The notes under the pieces: generated by a model | Databases searched by the model: none | Told to the model about the DNA's origin: nothing | The model's input: the letters and a program-made list of their open reading frames with translations, nothing else | Shown here: positions 25,263-33,888 of the stretch, one piece after another | Layout: every line of letters begins with the position of its first letter | How positions within the stretch are numbered: the stretch's first letter is position 1 | Translations under genes and position numbers: made by a program | From: Gammaproteobacteria bacterium | Lineage (GTDB): Bacteria; Pseudomonadota; Gammaproteobacteria; Pseudomonadales; Pseudohongiellaceae | Direction of reading: 5' to 3' | Assembly: GCA_028818225.1 (NCBI GenBank) | Contig: JAPPOG010000004.1 | Location: 62,001 to 126,000 of the forward strand | Length of the DNA stretch: 64,000 nucleotides

Positions 25263-26674
25263 ATGTTTAGTTCAACGACTACGATCCCAAGCTGGTTCTT
25301 TGTTCTTCTGCTACTCATTACCATTTATGCAGTAGTGATGAGTGCGCTTATTCCAAGTGTGCGCTGGTATTTTCGCCGTCGTCTCAATAAGGCAGTAGAT
25401 AAGTTAAACACCAGCTTACAAATCAAAGTACGGCCGTTTCAGCGCACTAAAAGACAGGTACTAATCGATCAATTACTTTTCGATCAGGACATTCTTGCCA
25501 TGATCGAGTCACAAGCGCAGGAGGAAAACGTACCGCGGGAAGTTTTGCAGCAACAGGTTAAGGGCTATGCCAAAGAAATCGTTCCTTCATTCAACGCCTA
25601 TGTTTATGACCGGGTAGGATACTGGTTGTCCAAAAAAGTTGCGCGATTTATCTATAGAGTGCGGGTAGCTGCGCCGCCGATCAAAAACAATTGCAGGCGG
25701 TAGAACCCGAAGCAACTGTCGTGTTCGTCATGAATCATCGCAGTAATATGGACTATGTGCTCATCAGTTATCTGGTAGCGGAAAGAGTTGCGCTTTCCTA
25801 TGCGGCCGGTGAATGGGCGCGGGTATTTCCGCTGGAGTCATTGATACGTGCACTGGGTGCATTTTTCGTGCGCCGAGATTCCCGTAATCCGCTCTATCGG
25901 AAAGTGCTCGAGCGCTACGTCAATATGGCAACCCAGAATGGCGTGTGCCAGGCGGTTTTCCTGGAAGGAGGGTTGAGTCGTGACGGCGCATTAGCCGACC
26001 CCAAGATTGGATTTCTCGACTATATGCTGCGTCAGTACGACTATAAATCAGATCGGAACATAGTCTTCGTTCCGGTAGGTATAAATTATGACCATGTGCT
26101 TGAGGACGAGAATCTGATCGACTGGGACAATAAATCAAAGCGACTGAGTAAAGGTCAGCATTTCGGAAAATTCTGGCGCTGGCTGAGGCAAAATCTTTTT
26201 GTTTCGTCCCGAACTCGCTGGCAGCGCTTTGGTTACGCCAGTGTAAATTTTGGTTTACCTATTTCCATGCGTGAATACTGTGAAAATAATACTGTGGACT
26301 TTAAGCACTCGGACAAGGAAGAGCGTATTCCCAAAGTATTCGAATTAGCTAACGAATTAATGGATGCATTAAGGTTTGTACTTCCCATTTTGCCAGTACC
26401 TGTGATTGCTGCTGTATTTGCGAGCTCGGAGAGAAAATAGATGACATTGTTGGAAGTAGTGAGCGAATGTGACACAGTAATTGACAAAATGATTAGTCGC
26501 GGAGCGGCCATGAAAGAGGAGGAAAAACCGCGACACAAGACACTGGTAAACAGTCTCGATTTACTGAGAGAAAGGAATATTCTGCTGGAAGAGAGGGACC
26601 GTTATTCAATAAATCCTGAACAATCCGCGTTAATAGATTATTACGCTAACTCAATCGAACATTGGTGGAAATAA
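25263..26674 (+). pseudogene. glycerol-3-phosphate acyltransferase-like gene, frameshift plus TAG
   Basis: Three adjacent ORFs are pieces of one acyltransferase of the PlsB/GPAT group. The first piece (25263-25703) has an N-terminal membrane helix. The second holds the four acyltransferase motifs: NHRSNMDY (HxxxxD), GAFFVRRDSRNP, FLEGGLSRDG and VFVPVGINYD. The third (26441-26674) matches the family C terminus (LIDYYANSIEHW). Pieces 1 and 2 are joined by adding one A to the AAAAA run at 25683-25687, giving PPIKKQLQAVEPEATVVF. Pieces 2 and 3 are in one frame, separated only by TAG at 26438-26440. Restored, it is about 470 residues. It would start glycerolipid synthesis, or attach acyl groups to a similar acceptor. 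Two lesions suggest inactivation, or error. Confidence 0.8.
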
Positions 26675-26690
26675 AAGCTTGGTAGGCTTT

Positions 26691-26885
26691 CTAGAGTTCA
26701 CGCTCCCAGATACAACACTGGCACTTGCACAAGGGATGGTCAATATGCCGGGGGCCAGCCAGGTATTGCTGCCGTGCGAGCCTGAAAGTTTTGTAGCGGT
26801 GGTAGAACACACAGGCTACCAGGCAGGGAGCAATGATAAGTGCGGGGATTGTGACTGAGAATGCGAGGATCACCTGCCAAGTCAT
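26691..26885 (-). CDS. 64-residue membrane protein with Cys-rich tail
   Basis: The product opens MTWQVILAFSVTIPALIIAP and runs through one transmembrane helix to about residue 28, then HRYKTFRLARQQYLAG and a tail HPLCKCQCCIWEREL with four Cys within six positions. Such a cluster could bind a metal or a disulfide partner. AAGGA lies nine bases before the ATG, which supports translation. It converges with the broken acyltransferase gene 16 bases away. I do not recognise a family. The rest of 26886-27141 holds only an imperfect inverted repeat and presumably the promoter of the cyclase gene. Confidence 0.55.
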   Translation of the reverse strand: MTWQVILAFSVTIPALIIAPCLVACVFYHRYKTFRLARQQYLAGPRHIDHPLCKCQCCIWEREL

Positions 26886-26983
26886 AGTTAATCATCCTTT
26901 GTGATGGATTCCTGATACTGCTTTTCTCAGGGGGATGCGTAATCCATAGTACATATCAGCTGGAACGTATGGTTAAAAAGATT

Positions 26984-27014
26984 GACTCGCGAGAAGCAAC
27001 ATAATTCTCGAGTC
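26984..27014. repeat. imperfect inverted repeat upstream of cyclase gene
   Basis: GACTCG(CG)AGAA and TTCTCGAGTC pair around a 9-base loop, with a 2-base bulge. On the minus strand it is followed by TCTTTTTA, so it could be a weak terminator, or a regulator site for the cyclase gene 128 bases downstream. Neither role is shown. Confidence 0.35.
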
Positions 27015-27141
27015 ATGTTCATATAGTCGTTGTTTCGGTATTGGACTTTAACCAGAATCCTGACGCTGATAGAGTAAGTTTTACCTTATTTGGACTTTCT
27101 AAAGCGTATTAATTGACTACTAAAAAAACAAGGAGCTTAAA

Positions 27142-28131
27142 ATGCGCGCATTCAAGTTGACTTTACCTGCGCTCACCCTGGCTGTCCTGGCGCTGATACT
27201 GCCTGTTCAAGCTCAGCAAGATCTTCCTTTTGTGTCTGAAGCTCAGTTCGAAGAATGGCTGGAAACTCTGAATAATTGGGGTCGTTGGGGTCCAGGTGAT
27301 GAGATTGGTACCTTGAACCTGATTACGCCGGAAAAGCGCAAACAAGCTGCAGCACTTGTTCAGAATGGCGTGACAGTTTCCCTGGCCCGCAATTTGGACA
27401 ATGTTGAAAGTATTGATAATCCCTGTCCCGTAGATTGGGAAATGGCAAATGCTTCTCCAGGTGGCGCCAGTGATCGTATCGCTTTTCGTTGTATTCATGG
27501 TCCTGGAGTCACTCACATCGATGGCTACGGTCATCGCTTCTTCGACGGCAAGATGTGGAATGGTGTCGACATGGAACATACGGTCACCATGGAGGAAGGG
27601 GCGCTGATAAATGCGGTACTTAACATGAAAGACGGCATCATAACCCGGGGCGTGTTATACGATATTCCCCGGCTTAAAGGGGTGGATTTCCTGCCGGCTG
27701 GCTATCGAGTAACCGTAGCGGACCTGGAAGCCTGGGAAGCGATGTCCGGAGCTAAAATCGGACCGGGGGATGCAATGCTTTTTCGCTGGGGTCGTTGGGT
27801 TAAAAGGGAAGTAGAAGGCCCCTTTGACACCTGGGATGAAGCCGCAGGATTAGATAACAATGTGATTCCCTGGCTACGAGAGAGAGATGTAGCAATCATT
27901 GGTTGGGAAACTCCGGGATATACACCACGACCAGAAGGTGATTTACCAACCCTTGCTTTACACGACTTTGCGCTCACAATGTTAGGTATCCCCTTGATTG
28001 ATCGTGCCGATCTGGATGCATTGGCGGCCATGGCGACTGAGCAGAATCGCTGGGAATTTATGTTAACCATCGCGCCTCTTCCCATACCGAATGGAACTGG
28101 TTCGCCGGTAAATCCTATTGCTGCGTTTTAG
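27142..28131 (+). CDS. exported cyclase-family metal-dependent hydrolase
   Basis: The 329-residue protein has a Sec signal (ending VQAQ, residue 25) and belongs to the cyclase/kynurenine-formamidase-like family. The metal site is in CIHGPGVTHIDGYGHRFFDG near residues 118-135, a version of HxGTHxDxxxH. The entry motif NNWGRWGPGDEIGTLNLI and the later GDAMLFRWGRW and VAIIGWETPG blocks are also typical. The family hydrolyses amides, lactones or cyclic compounds. AAGGAG sits just ahead of the ATG. The epoxide-hydrolase-like gene follows after 11 bases, so both probably act on one catabolic route. Confidence 0.88.
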   Translation: MRAFKLTLPALTLAVLALILPVQAQQDLPFVSEAQFEEWLETLNNWGRWGPGDEIGTLNLITPEKRKQAAALVQNGVTVSLARNLDNVESIDNPCPVDWEMANASPGGASDRIAFRCIHGPGVTHIDGYGHRFFDGKMWNGVDMEHTVTMEEGALINAVLNMKDGIITRGVLYDIPRLKGVDFLPAGYRVTVADLEAWEAMSGAKIGPGDAMLFRWGRWVKREVEGPFDTWDEAAGLDNNVIPWLRERDVAIIGWETPGYTPRPEGDLPTLALHDFALTMLGIPLIDRADLDALAAMATEQNRWEFMLTIAPLPIPNGTGSPVNPIAAF

Positions 28132-28142
28132 TGGAGTGAGTC

Positions 28143-29123
28143 ATGACATCTACGCGTAGAGATTTTATAAAGACTGCCGGCATGGCGGTGGCAACGGCCA
28201 AATCACTAAAACCCAGGATGGTAATGGCGCAGCCGTCTGTCAAAATCGTACAAACCGATGTGCTGGAAATCGCTTATGAAGAGCACGGTCCGAGCGACGG
28301 CTTTCCAATCATTCTTGTCCATGGCTTTCCCTATGATGTTCGTTCCTTTGATGGCGTTCCACCATCTCTCGTTGATGCTGGCTATCGCGTATTACTGCCG
28401 TATATAAGAGGCTATGGTCAAACCAGGTTTCTGGATTTAGCGGCGCCGCGCATGGCAGAGCAGGCAGCTATTGCGCAAGACCTGATCGATTTTGCTGACG
28501 CTTTAGGGATCGATCGATTCGCGGCAGCTGGTTTTGATTGGGGCAATCGCGCCATTTGTATTGCAGCTATATTGAATCCTGACCGTGTTACTGCACAGGT
28601 GGCCTGCGGGGGTTATTCCGTGCAGGACACCATTACCCCGGGAGGTCCAGCGCCGGCCCGATTTGAAGCGCTGCTCTGGTATCAATGGTATCTGAATACT
28701 GAGCGAGGAATTCGCGGCTTAACAGAAAATCGGCATGACATTATTCGTTATCTCTGGGACACCTGGTCGCCAGCCTGGAATTACAGTGATGAGGATTATG
28801 CGCGTTCGGCGCCGTCTTTTGATAATCCGGATTTCGTCGATATTTGCGTACATTCCTACCGTCATCGTCATGTTAATGCGCCAGGAGAACAACGATTTCT
28901 CGAAGTGGAACGGCGCCTGGCAGAACGGCCACGAATCACAACACCAGCAATAGTATTGAGGGCAGCGCAAAGTGGATTCGGTCCACCTTCAGCGGATCCG
29001 TCTGGAGATCAAGCAAGATTCTCTAACTTGCGAGGTCGCAGGATTGTTGAGGGAGCGGGACATGACTTACCAGCACATAGGCCGGACGCAGTCGCCGATG
29101 CCTTGTTGGAGTTGCTTGCTTAA
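28143..29123 (+). CDS. exported epoxide-hydrolase-like alpha/beta-hydrolase
   Basis: The 326-residue protein starts STRRDFIKTAGMAVATAKS, a twin-arginine signal. The hydrolase core shows ILVHGFPYDVRSFDG (oxyanion loop) near residue 62, GFDWGNRAICIA (Asp nucleophile) near 135 and GAGHDLPAHRP (His) near 307. An Asp nucleophile in GFDWG is typical of epoxide hydrolases and haloalkane dehalogenases rather than Ser esterases. The substrate is unknown. It is the second gene of an operon with the cyclase, and converges with the PilZ gene. Confidence 0.85.
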   Translation: MTSTRRDFIKTAGMAVATAKSLKPRMVMAQPSVKIVQTDVLEIAYEEHGPSDGFPIILVHGFPYDVRSFDGVPPSLVDAGYRVLLPYIRGYGQTRFLDLAAPRMAEQAAIAQDLIDFADALGIDRFAAAGFDWGNRAICIAAILNPDRVTAQVACGGYSVQDTITPGGPAPARFEALLWYQWYLNTERGIRGLTENRHDIIRYLWDTWSPAWNYSDEDYARSAPSFDNPDFVDICVHSYRHRHVNAPGEQRFLEVERRLAERPRITTPAIVLRAAQSGFGPPSADPSGDQARFSNLRGRRIVEGAGHDLPAHRPDAVADALLELLA

Positions 29124-29149
29124 GGAGCGAATTGGCAGTCGCGTAATTA

Positions 29150-29890
29150 CTAACTCGCGATGGCAAAATGGGTTGACGGATCACTGCTTTCAATCGTTGC
29201 ATTAATCAAGCGATTTAAAAGCCTCAGATCATGGGCTTTCATATCTGTGAATTGGCAGCGCACGATTGTGACGTCGTGATCATGATCAAATGCTGCGCCA
29301 ACTATCTGAGCCTGACATTGAATTATGTCATCGCCTGGTAGGCGAATGCGCAGGGCATCGATATATTCAATATCGCTCAGCTTATCTGCCATCTCCTGAC
29401 CGAGCTGAATCTTTGCGCCAGTCTTGGAGATATCAATTATGGCCCCCTGTACTCGAACATTTTCTGATGAGCAAAGAATAACGGGGATAGTCTTGCCGGA
29501 TGACACATCAACACGAACTGCTTTACGTTGTTGAGAAATTCTAATTTCATCGGGAAGGCGAATCTGACATTCAAGCAGTGATTTATTGGTTGTAATGTCT
29601 CCGGTTGATGTTGCCGGCGCAGCATTAAATACTATTGACATGCCGCCGCATTGAGCCCGAAACAAAATTGAATTGTGACTAGCCTGGTTAGAGTTCATGA
29701 TTTCGCTGTCGATACCAAATGTCCCGTTTGCAGGATCGATCGACATGAGCGTAATGGGTTTGGAGGAAACATGATTTTTTGCAATCGACAAGTAGGAGAA
29801 ATTCCACTTATGCAAAAGAGCCATATTTAGCAGCTCTAAGATCTCTCTGGTTGAGAAGATATTTCCTTCTTTGAGTGTTAGCGCAGACAT
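29150..29890 (-). CDS. PilZ-domain protein, putative c-di-GMP receptor
   Basis: The ATG at 29890 (SALTLKEG) with GGAG eight bases ahead is preferred; the ORF track extends 47 residues further without support. The 246-residue protein has an N-terminal domain like the flagellar-brake YcgR-N fold and a C-terminal PilZ domain. The PilZ c-di-GMP motifs are present: RKAVRVD (RxxxR) near residue 120 and DISKTGAKI (D/NxSxxG) near 153. It would link c-di-GMP to motility, pili or exopolysaccharide. It is a single gene. The 295 bases upstream (29891-30185) show nothing else that I can support. Confidence 0.85.
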   Translation of the reverse strand: MSALTLKEGNIFSTREILELLNMALLHKWNFSYLSIAKNHVSSKPITLMSIDPANGTFGIDSEIMNSNQASHNSILFRAQCGGMSIVFNAAPATSTGDITTNKSLLECQIRLPDEIRISQQRKAVRVDVSSGKTIPVILCSSENVRVQGAIIDISKTGAKIQLGQEMADKLSDIEYIDALRIRLPGDDIIQCQAQIVGAAFDHDHDVTIVRCQFTDMKAHDLRLLNRLINATIESSDPSTHFAIAS

Positions 29891-30185
29891 TATTGACTCC
29901 AATCGTTTCTTCTTCCCCGTCCCTTCTGCGTGAAGCATTAAAGGAAGGCAAGGATAGTGGATATGGAAATCTAAAAAGCGCACGAGTTCACATTCTTGTG
30001 CAGCAATGTGTAAAAACACCGATTGGATCACATTATGGGATGGTTAAGGGACTGAAGGGTGGACTGATACTAGTTAAAAGCGTGATCTTTTCCACAGTAT
30101 TCCTTCAGGCATTCCTGCGCGGTGAGGTGCAAGTGCGCTGAGGTCCAGCTAGCCGTAAGGGATAGTCCGCCAGCTGGAAAAGCAA

Positions 30186-31166
30186 CTATTGTTCAGAATT
30201 TTGTTTTTCCAGGTTTCTTGCCACTGAAAGAATATTAATCAGACCATAGTTGCCCTCATGGCAGGCAAATTCATACAGAGGCTGGTCGCCACGAACCATT
30301 GGAAAAGCGACCATCCAGTCGCTCTCCCAGGTTGTTTCATCCATAACCTTGAGGCTATATTCCAGCTGATCTTCGTTATTGCGTCGAAAGCGCTCTTCTA
30401 TTTCCAGATTGACGTTAGCGCGTCGAAAACTGCTTTTCTGTGAGAAGTTTTTGCTTCGCACCACCAGGGTGTCTCCTTCCCAGTGACCTCGAGAATCACC
30501 ATGCCATTGCCTCAATGTGTCAGGGAGATGAGGTCGGCCATCTATTGGAATTATGCGTACATCATGCACCATTTCTACGTAGAACATGACGTGGGTTGGG
30601 GTTTGCAAAATTTTCAGGTTGTTATTATATGCCTGAGGCAACATTCCCTGAGGCATTCCCCAGGTAATGCAGCGCTCATTGAGAGAACGGTCGATCCAGC
30701 TATCGGCGGGACCGCGGCCTTCCCGCGCTTTTGCTCTCGCTTCAGCTTCTCTTATTGCTTCTTCAGTATAAGGAGGAATTCGGCCGTTACTCGGATTAAC
30801 AACCAGGGAAGTTTGTCCAGTGGCAACTACTGTTGAGCCATAATCCAGATCGCCGGGATCATGCACCGATAATCCTCCTCTGCCTGAGTCAAGCGGTCGG
30901 CCATCTTCGCGCCTGGCGCTGGCGGCTTCGTAGTCCCTGATCTCATCAGGTGTGAAAAAGGCTTTATCTGCGAATCTTTCTGGCCTTTCCAGTGGCGTTA
31001 TCGTGCGTCTGTCCCAGACACCCTGGATATTTGGGTGGCCCCACGGAGTCCTATCAAGTAGGTAGGAGTCCAGATTCTGATTGATCGATTGGGCTTGAGA
31101 AGATAGGGATACCACTGCAAGGCTGATACTTGCGCCTGCAACTGCAAAGAGTCGTCGATTGAGCAT
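30186..31166 (-). CDS. exported protein of an unassigned family (copy C of 3)
   Basis: The 326-residue product has a signal peptide (residues 1-25, SSQAQ) and the family blocks: HPNIQGVWDRRTITPLERPE, FFTPDEIRDYEAAS, QAYNNNLKILQTPTHVMFYV, WEGDTLVVRSKNF, and YEFACHEGNYGL. It has a long Arg/Gly/Glu-rich linker near residues 75-145. AGGAG lies seven bases ahead of the ATG. Unlike copies A and B it is downstream of an enolase-superfamily gene on the same strand with a gap of about 75 bases, so partner enzymes differ between the copies. Function unknown. Confidence 0.8.
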   Translation of the reverse strand: MLNRRLFAVAGASISLAVVSLSSQAQSINQNLDSYLLDRTPWGHPNIQGVWDRRTITPLERPERFADKAFFTPDEIRDYEAASARREDGRPLDSGRGGLSVHDPGDLDYGSTVVATGQTSLVVNPSNGRIPPYTEEAIREAEARAKAREGRGPADSWIDRSLNERCITWGMPQGMLPQAYNNNLKILQTPTHVMFYVEMVHDVRIIPIDGRPHLPDTLRQWHGDSRGHWEGDTLVVRSKNFSQKSSFRRANVNLEIEERFRRNNEDQLEYSLKVMDETTWESDWMVAFPMVRGDQPLYEFACHEGNYGLINILSVARNLEKQNSEQ

Positions 31167-31241
31167 GGTTATCTCCTGCCTTCTTTTAGTTGTACCTATT
31201 CTAGGATTTTTACCCGATGCGGGCTAGCTAAAGTAGGGAGT

Positions 31242-32486
31242 TTAGATTCGGTGCGCTTCCAATATCCGTTCGTTAAGGGCAATGCCGTAGCCGGGTCTGT
31301 CAGATACGGCGATTGACCCATTTTGGAAAGCTTCGTTGGGCTCGGTCAATGAGCTCCTCCAAAGTTGTTCGCCCCATTGATATTCAAGAATGTCGAAATT
31401 AGGGAGGGCGGCGCAAAGTGCAACGGAAGCTGCGGTTGAAACAGGGCCACTGGGATTGTGTGGTGATACTTTAATGTCATAGCTTTCAGCTAGCGCTGAT
31501 ATTTTTACCGCTTCCCACATCCCGCCGCAGTGTTTTACATCGGGCATGATAATGTCTACCGCCTGTTGTTCGCAGAGAGGACGAAAGCCCTCTGTACCAA
31601 ATAAAAATTCCCCCCCGGCCAGCACCTGGGAGATTGCGTCATGTATTGTTTTGGTATTTTCGGTTTGGGTTGGTGCTACCGGCTCTTCATACCAACTCAA
31701 GTTTGCTGCTTCCAATTCGGCAGCAACATCGATAGATAGATCTGTGTCAAAAAAGCTGTGAGCATCGATTTTGATGGCAATATCATCACCGACTCGCTCA
31801 CGCATGGCATAGACGCATTCAATACCAAGTTCTCTCGCAGCCTGAATTTCTTCAGCGGGTGAATCGAGTGCAGGAAAACCATCGAACGGCGCGGCTTTGA
31901 TGGCCCTGAAACCATCAGCAACGGCTCGTTCTGCATTCTCCGCAAAACCTTCAGGTCCACGATTAGTGGTCGCTCGATTAATATTGGCATAGACCGGGAG
32001 ATCGCTATGCAGCTGCCCGCCGAGCAGATTGTAAAATGGCACTCCGAGAGACCTGGCCATTAAATCCCATAAGGCCTGTTCAATGGCGCTAAACGCTGTA
32101 GCAAGCACTCGATCGCCAGCGGAGGCCTGTTGCCAGCCCCGCCGGCGATACTGCTGAATCGCGAAAGCTGATTCGCCTTCCACCATGCGATAAAACTGAT
32201 TTAGCTCGCCAAGTTCAGCTCTTCGCCCCAGAGAAGCTTCACCAATACCAGTAATGCCATTACTGCCAGTCAGGCGCACGAGTATCCAGTTGGTTCTATT
32301 GGTCACCGCAACAGTATGGACCTCCATGTTTCTGATTCGCACATTGCGATCAGCATTTGTTGCCTGAGCAAAAACATTTCCCAGCTTGGTCATTGCCATG
32401 GAGCTAGTGAGCAGGACAGTGTTTTGAATAAAGTGCCGACGGGTTTGCAAGTGAGGAGAATCCATTATTGTTTTTATGTGGGTCAT
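31242..32486 (-). CDS. exported enolase-superfamily (mandelate racemase-like) enzyme
   Basis: The ATG at 32486 gives a 414-residue protein; the ATG at 32465, beginning DSPHLQTRRHFIQ, is an alternative start. The twin-arginine signal is unusual for this superfamily. The enolase-type N-terminal lid (VRLTGSNGITGIGEASLGR) precedes the barrel. Metal ligands expected at strand ends fit KIDAHSFFD (Asp) near 230, YEEPVAP (Glu) near 257 and GTEGFRP (Glu) near 285, with a His in SPHNPSGPV near 340. The GIGEAS and the SPHNP signatures point to the D-galactonate dehydratase/sugar-acid dehydratase side of the family. The upstream intergenic region is shared with the GntR operon. Confidence 0.85.
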   Translation of the reverse strand: MTHIKTIMDSPHLQTRRHFIQNTVLLTSSMAMTKLGNVFAQATNADRNVRIRNMEVHTVAVTNRTNWILVRLTGSNGITGIGEASLGRRAELGELNQFYRMVEGESAFAIQQYRRRGWQQASAGDRVLATAFSAIEQALWDLMARSLGVPFYNLLGGQLHSDLPVYANINRATTNRGPEGFAENAERAVADGFRAIKAAPFDGFPALDSPAEEIQAARELGIECVYAMRERVGDDIAIKIDAHSFFDTDLSIDVAAELEAANLSWYEEPVAPTQTENTKTIHDAISQVLAGGEFLFGTEGFRPLCEQQAVDIIMPDVKHCGGMWEAVKISALAESYDIKVSPHNPSGPVSTAASVALCAALPNFDILEYQWGEQLWRSSLTEPNEAFQNGSIAVSDRPGYGIALNERILEAHRI

Positions 32487-32582
32487 GATCTTGAATCCGG
32501 CGGTGTAATTCAAGCGCTTCCAGTAAACACAAAGCCCGCAAAGCCCATGCAAATTGCGCCGCGCAGGAAAGCGAGAATAAGT

Positions 32583-32640
32583 TTGACAGGGCGAAAATAA
32601 TTGTCCTATTATAACTAGGACAATTGGGTTATTATAAAAT
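32583..32640 (+). promoter_or_regulatory. promoter and perfect operator of GntR/ABC operon
   Basis: TTGACA at 32583 and TATTAT at 32607 with an 18-base spacer make a good sigma-70 promoter. Overlapping the -10 is a perfect inverted repeat, AATTGTCCTA-N7-TAGGACAATT (32599-32625). Its place just upstream of a GntR-type gene makes it the likely autoregulatory operator. The GntR ATG follows 16 bases after the repeat. Confidence 0.75.
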
Positions 32641-33036
32641 ATGATAATTACCATTGACTTATACAATTCTCGCCCGGCTTATCTGCAGATAAGCGATGCG
32701 GTGCGCAAAGCTATCGCCCTTGGCGCATTGCAGGCCGGAGACAAACTTCCGCCTATCCGAGAGACCGCCATCAATACCCGGGTCAACCGTAACACTGTGA
32801 GCCGCGCCTACCTGGAATTGGAGCAACATGGCTTGGTGCAGGGGCGCCAGGGGTCCGGGTTCTATGTTACCGAAGATGGTGCAAAGCAAGAGAAACAGGC
32901 CCGCCGCGAATCACTGCAACTCAAAATCGGAGAGTTATTGGCTGAAGCGGAACTTACTGATTTAAGCAGTGATGAACTTCTGCAGATGGTGGAAGCTGAA
33001 CTGAGCACATTAGCAAAAGAGGGGAACTCCAAATGA
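32641..33036 (+). CDS. GntR-family (YtrA type) transcriptional regulator
   Basis: The 131-residue protein has an N-terminal winged helix-turn-helix: ISDAVRKAIALGALQAGDKL, then RETAINTRVNRNTVSRAYLE and GLVQGRQGSGFYV. The C-terminal part is only about 55 residues of helix, so there is no effector-binding domain. This is the YtrA subfamily, which usually represses an adjacent ABC transporter operon. The gene overlaps the next one by 4 bases (ATGA), supporting an operon. The palindrome in its promoter is the expected binding site. Confidence 0.9.
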   Translation: MIITIDLYNSRPAYLQISDAVRKAIALGALQAGDKLPPIRETAINTRVNRNTVSRAYLELEQHGLVQGRQGSGFYVTEDGAKQEKQARRESLQLKIGELLAEAELTDLSSDELLQMVEAELSTLAKEGNSK

Positions 33037-33880
33037 GTGATTGGGCCATAGAAACTGTAAATTTTGGTCAGCGATTTGGAGCTAACTGGGCGGTTAAGAA
33101 TTTAAACCTGCAAGTACCTCAAGGTTCGGTTTTTGGCTTGCTCGGTGAAAATGGCGCGGGTAAATCAACTACCATACAGATGTTAATGGGTCTGCTACCA
33201 CCCAGTGAAGGTCATTCCCGAGTGCTCGGCCTTGATCCGGTGCGAGATGAAATGGGAGTCAAGTCGAGAGTCGGTTATGTGCCGGAGCAATATGGTTTCT
33301 ATGAATGGATGCGGGTTAAGGAAATCACAGCATTTGTTGCTGCTTATCACTCCAATTGGAATTACGCATTACAAAAAGAGCTGATTGCAGAGTTTTCCCT
33401 TAATGAAGAGAACAAAGTACGAGGGCTTTCAAAAGGTATGCGTGCCAAGTTGGCGTTTTCGATGAGCCTGCTGGTGGACTAGATCCAGCGGCGCGTCGAA
33501 ACTTTATCGAAACTATTCTTGGTCGCTATCAGCAAACTGGCAAAACCATCCTGGTTTCCTCCCATCTTCTTAATGAATTTTCTGGCCTCATTGATCATGT
33601 CGCTTTTAACAAAGAAGGCAGTGTGGATCTGGTAGCACCACTGGAGCAATTGCAGAAGCAGATGAAGCGTGTACGAATGGTGTTCGAAAGTGGCACTCCA
33701 GAATCATTAAATATCGAAGGAAGTATCGAGACCAAATTAAACGGTCGTGAAGCTGTTGCGACATTTAATAACTTTGATGAGCAGGAATCGCTGTCGCAGG
33801 TTAATGCCCTGAAACCCAGTCACATAACTATCGAAGATCTTTCCCTGGAAGACATCTTTGTGGCGCGGTTCAACGCATGA
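33033..33880 (+). pseudogene. ABC transporter ATPase with internal deletion and frameshift
   Basis: The 5' part (33033-33482) is a normal ABC ATPase start: Walker A GENGAGKST near residue 40, Q-loop VPEQYGF near 87, and signature LSKGMRAKLAFSMSLL near 135-148. It then ends VD-stop. The next frame resumes at 33476 with GLDPAARRNF and continues to 33880 (VSSHLLNEF is the H-loop). The stretch that should join SLL to GLDP, with Walker B and the catalytic Glu (normally LLLDEPTSG), is missing. So about 15 codons, not a multiple of three bases, were deleted. Without Walker B, ATP hydrolysis is not expected. The deletion point sits at CTGGTGGACTAG, and a GGTGGA repeat could have mediated it. Confidence 0.85.
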
Positions 33881-33888
33881 GCTAAACC

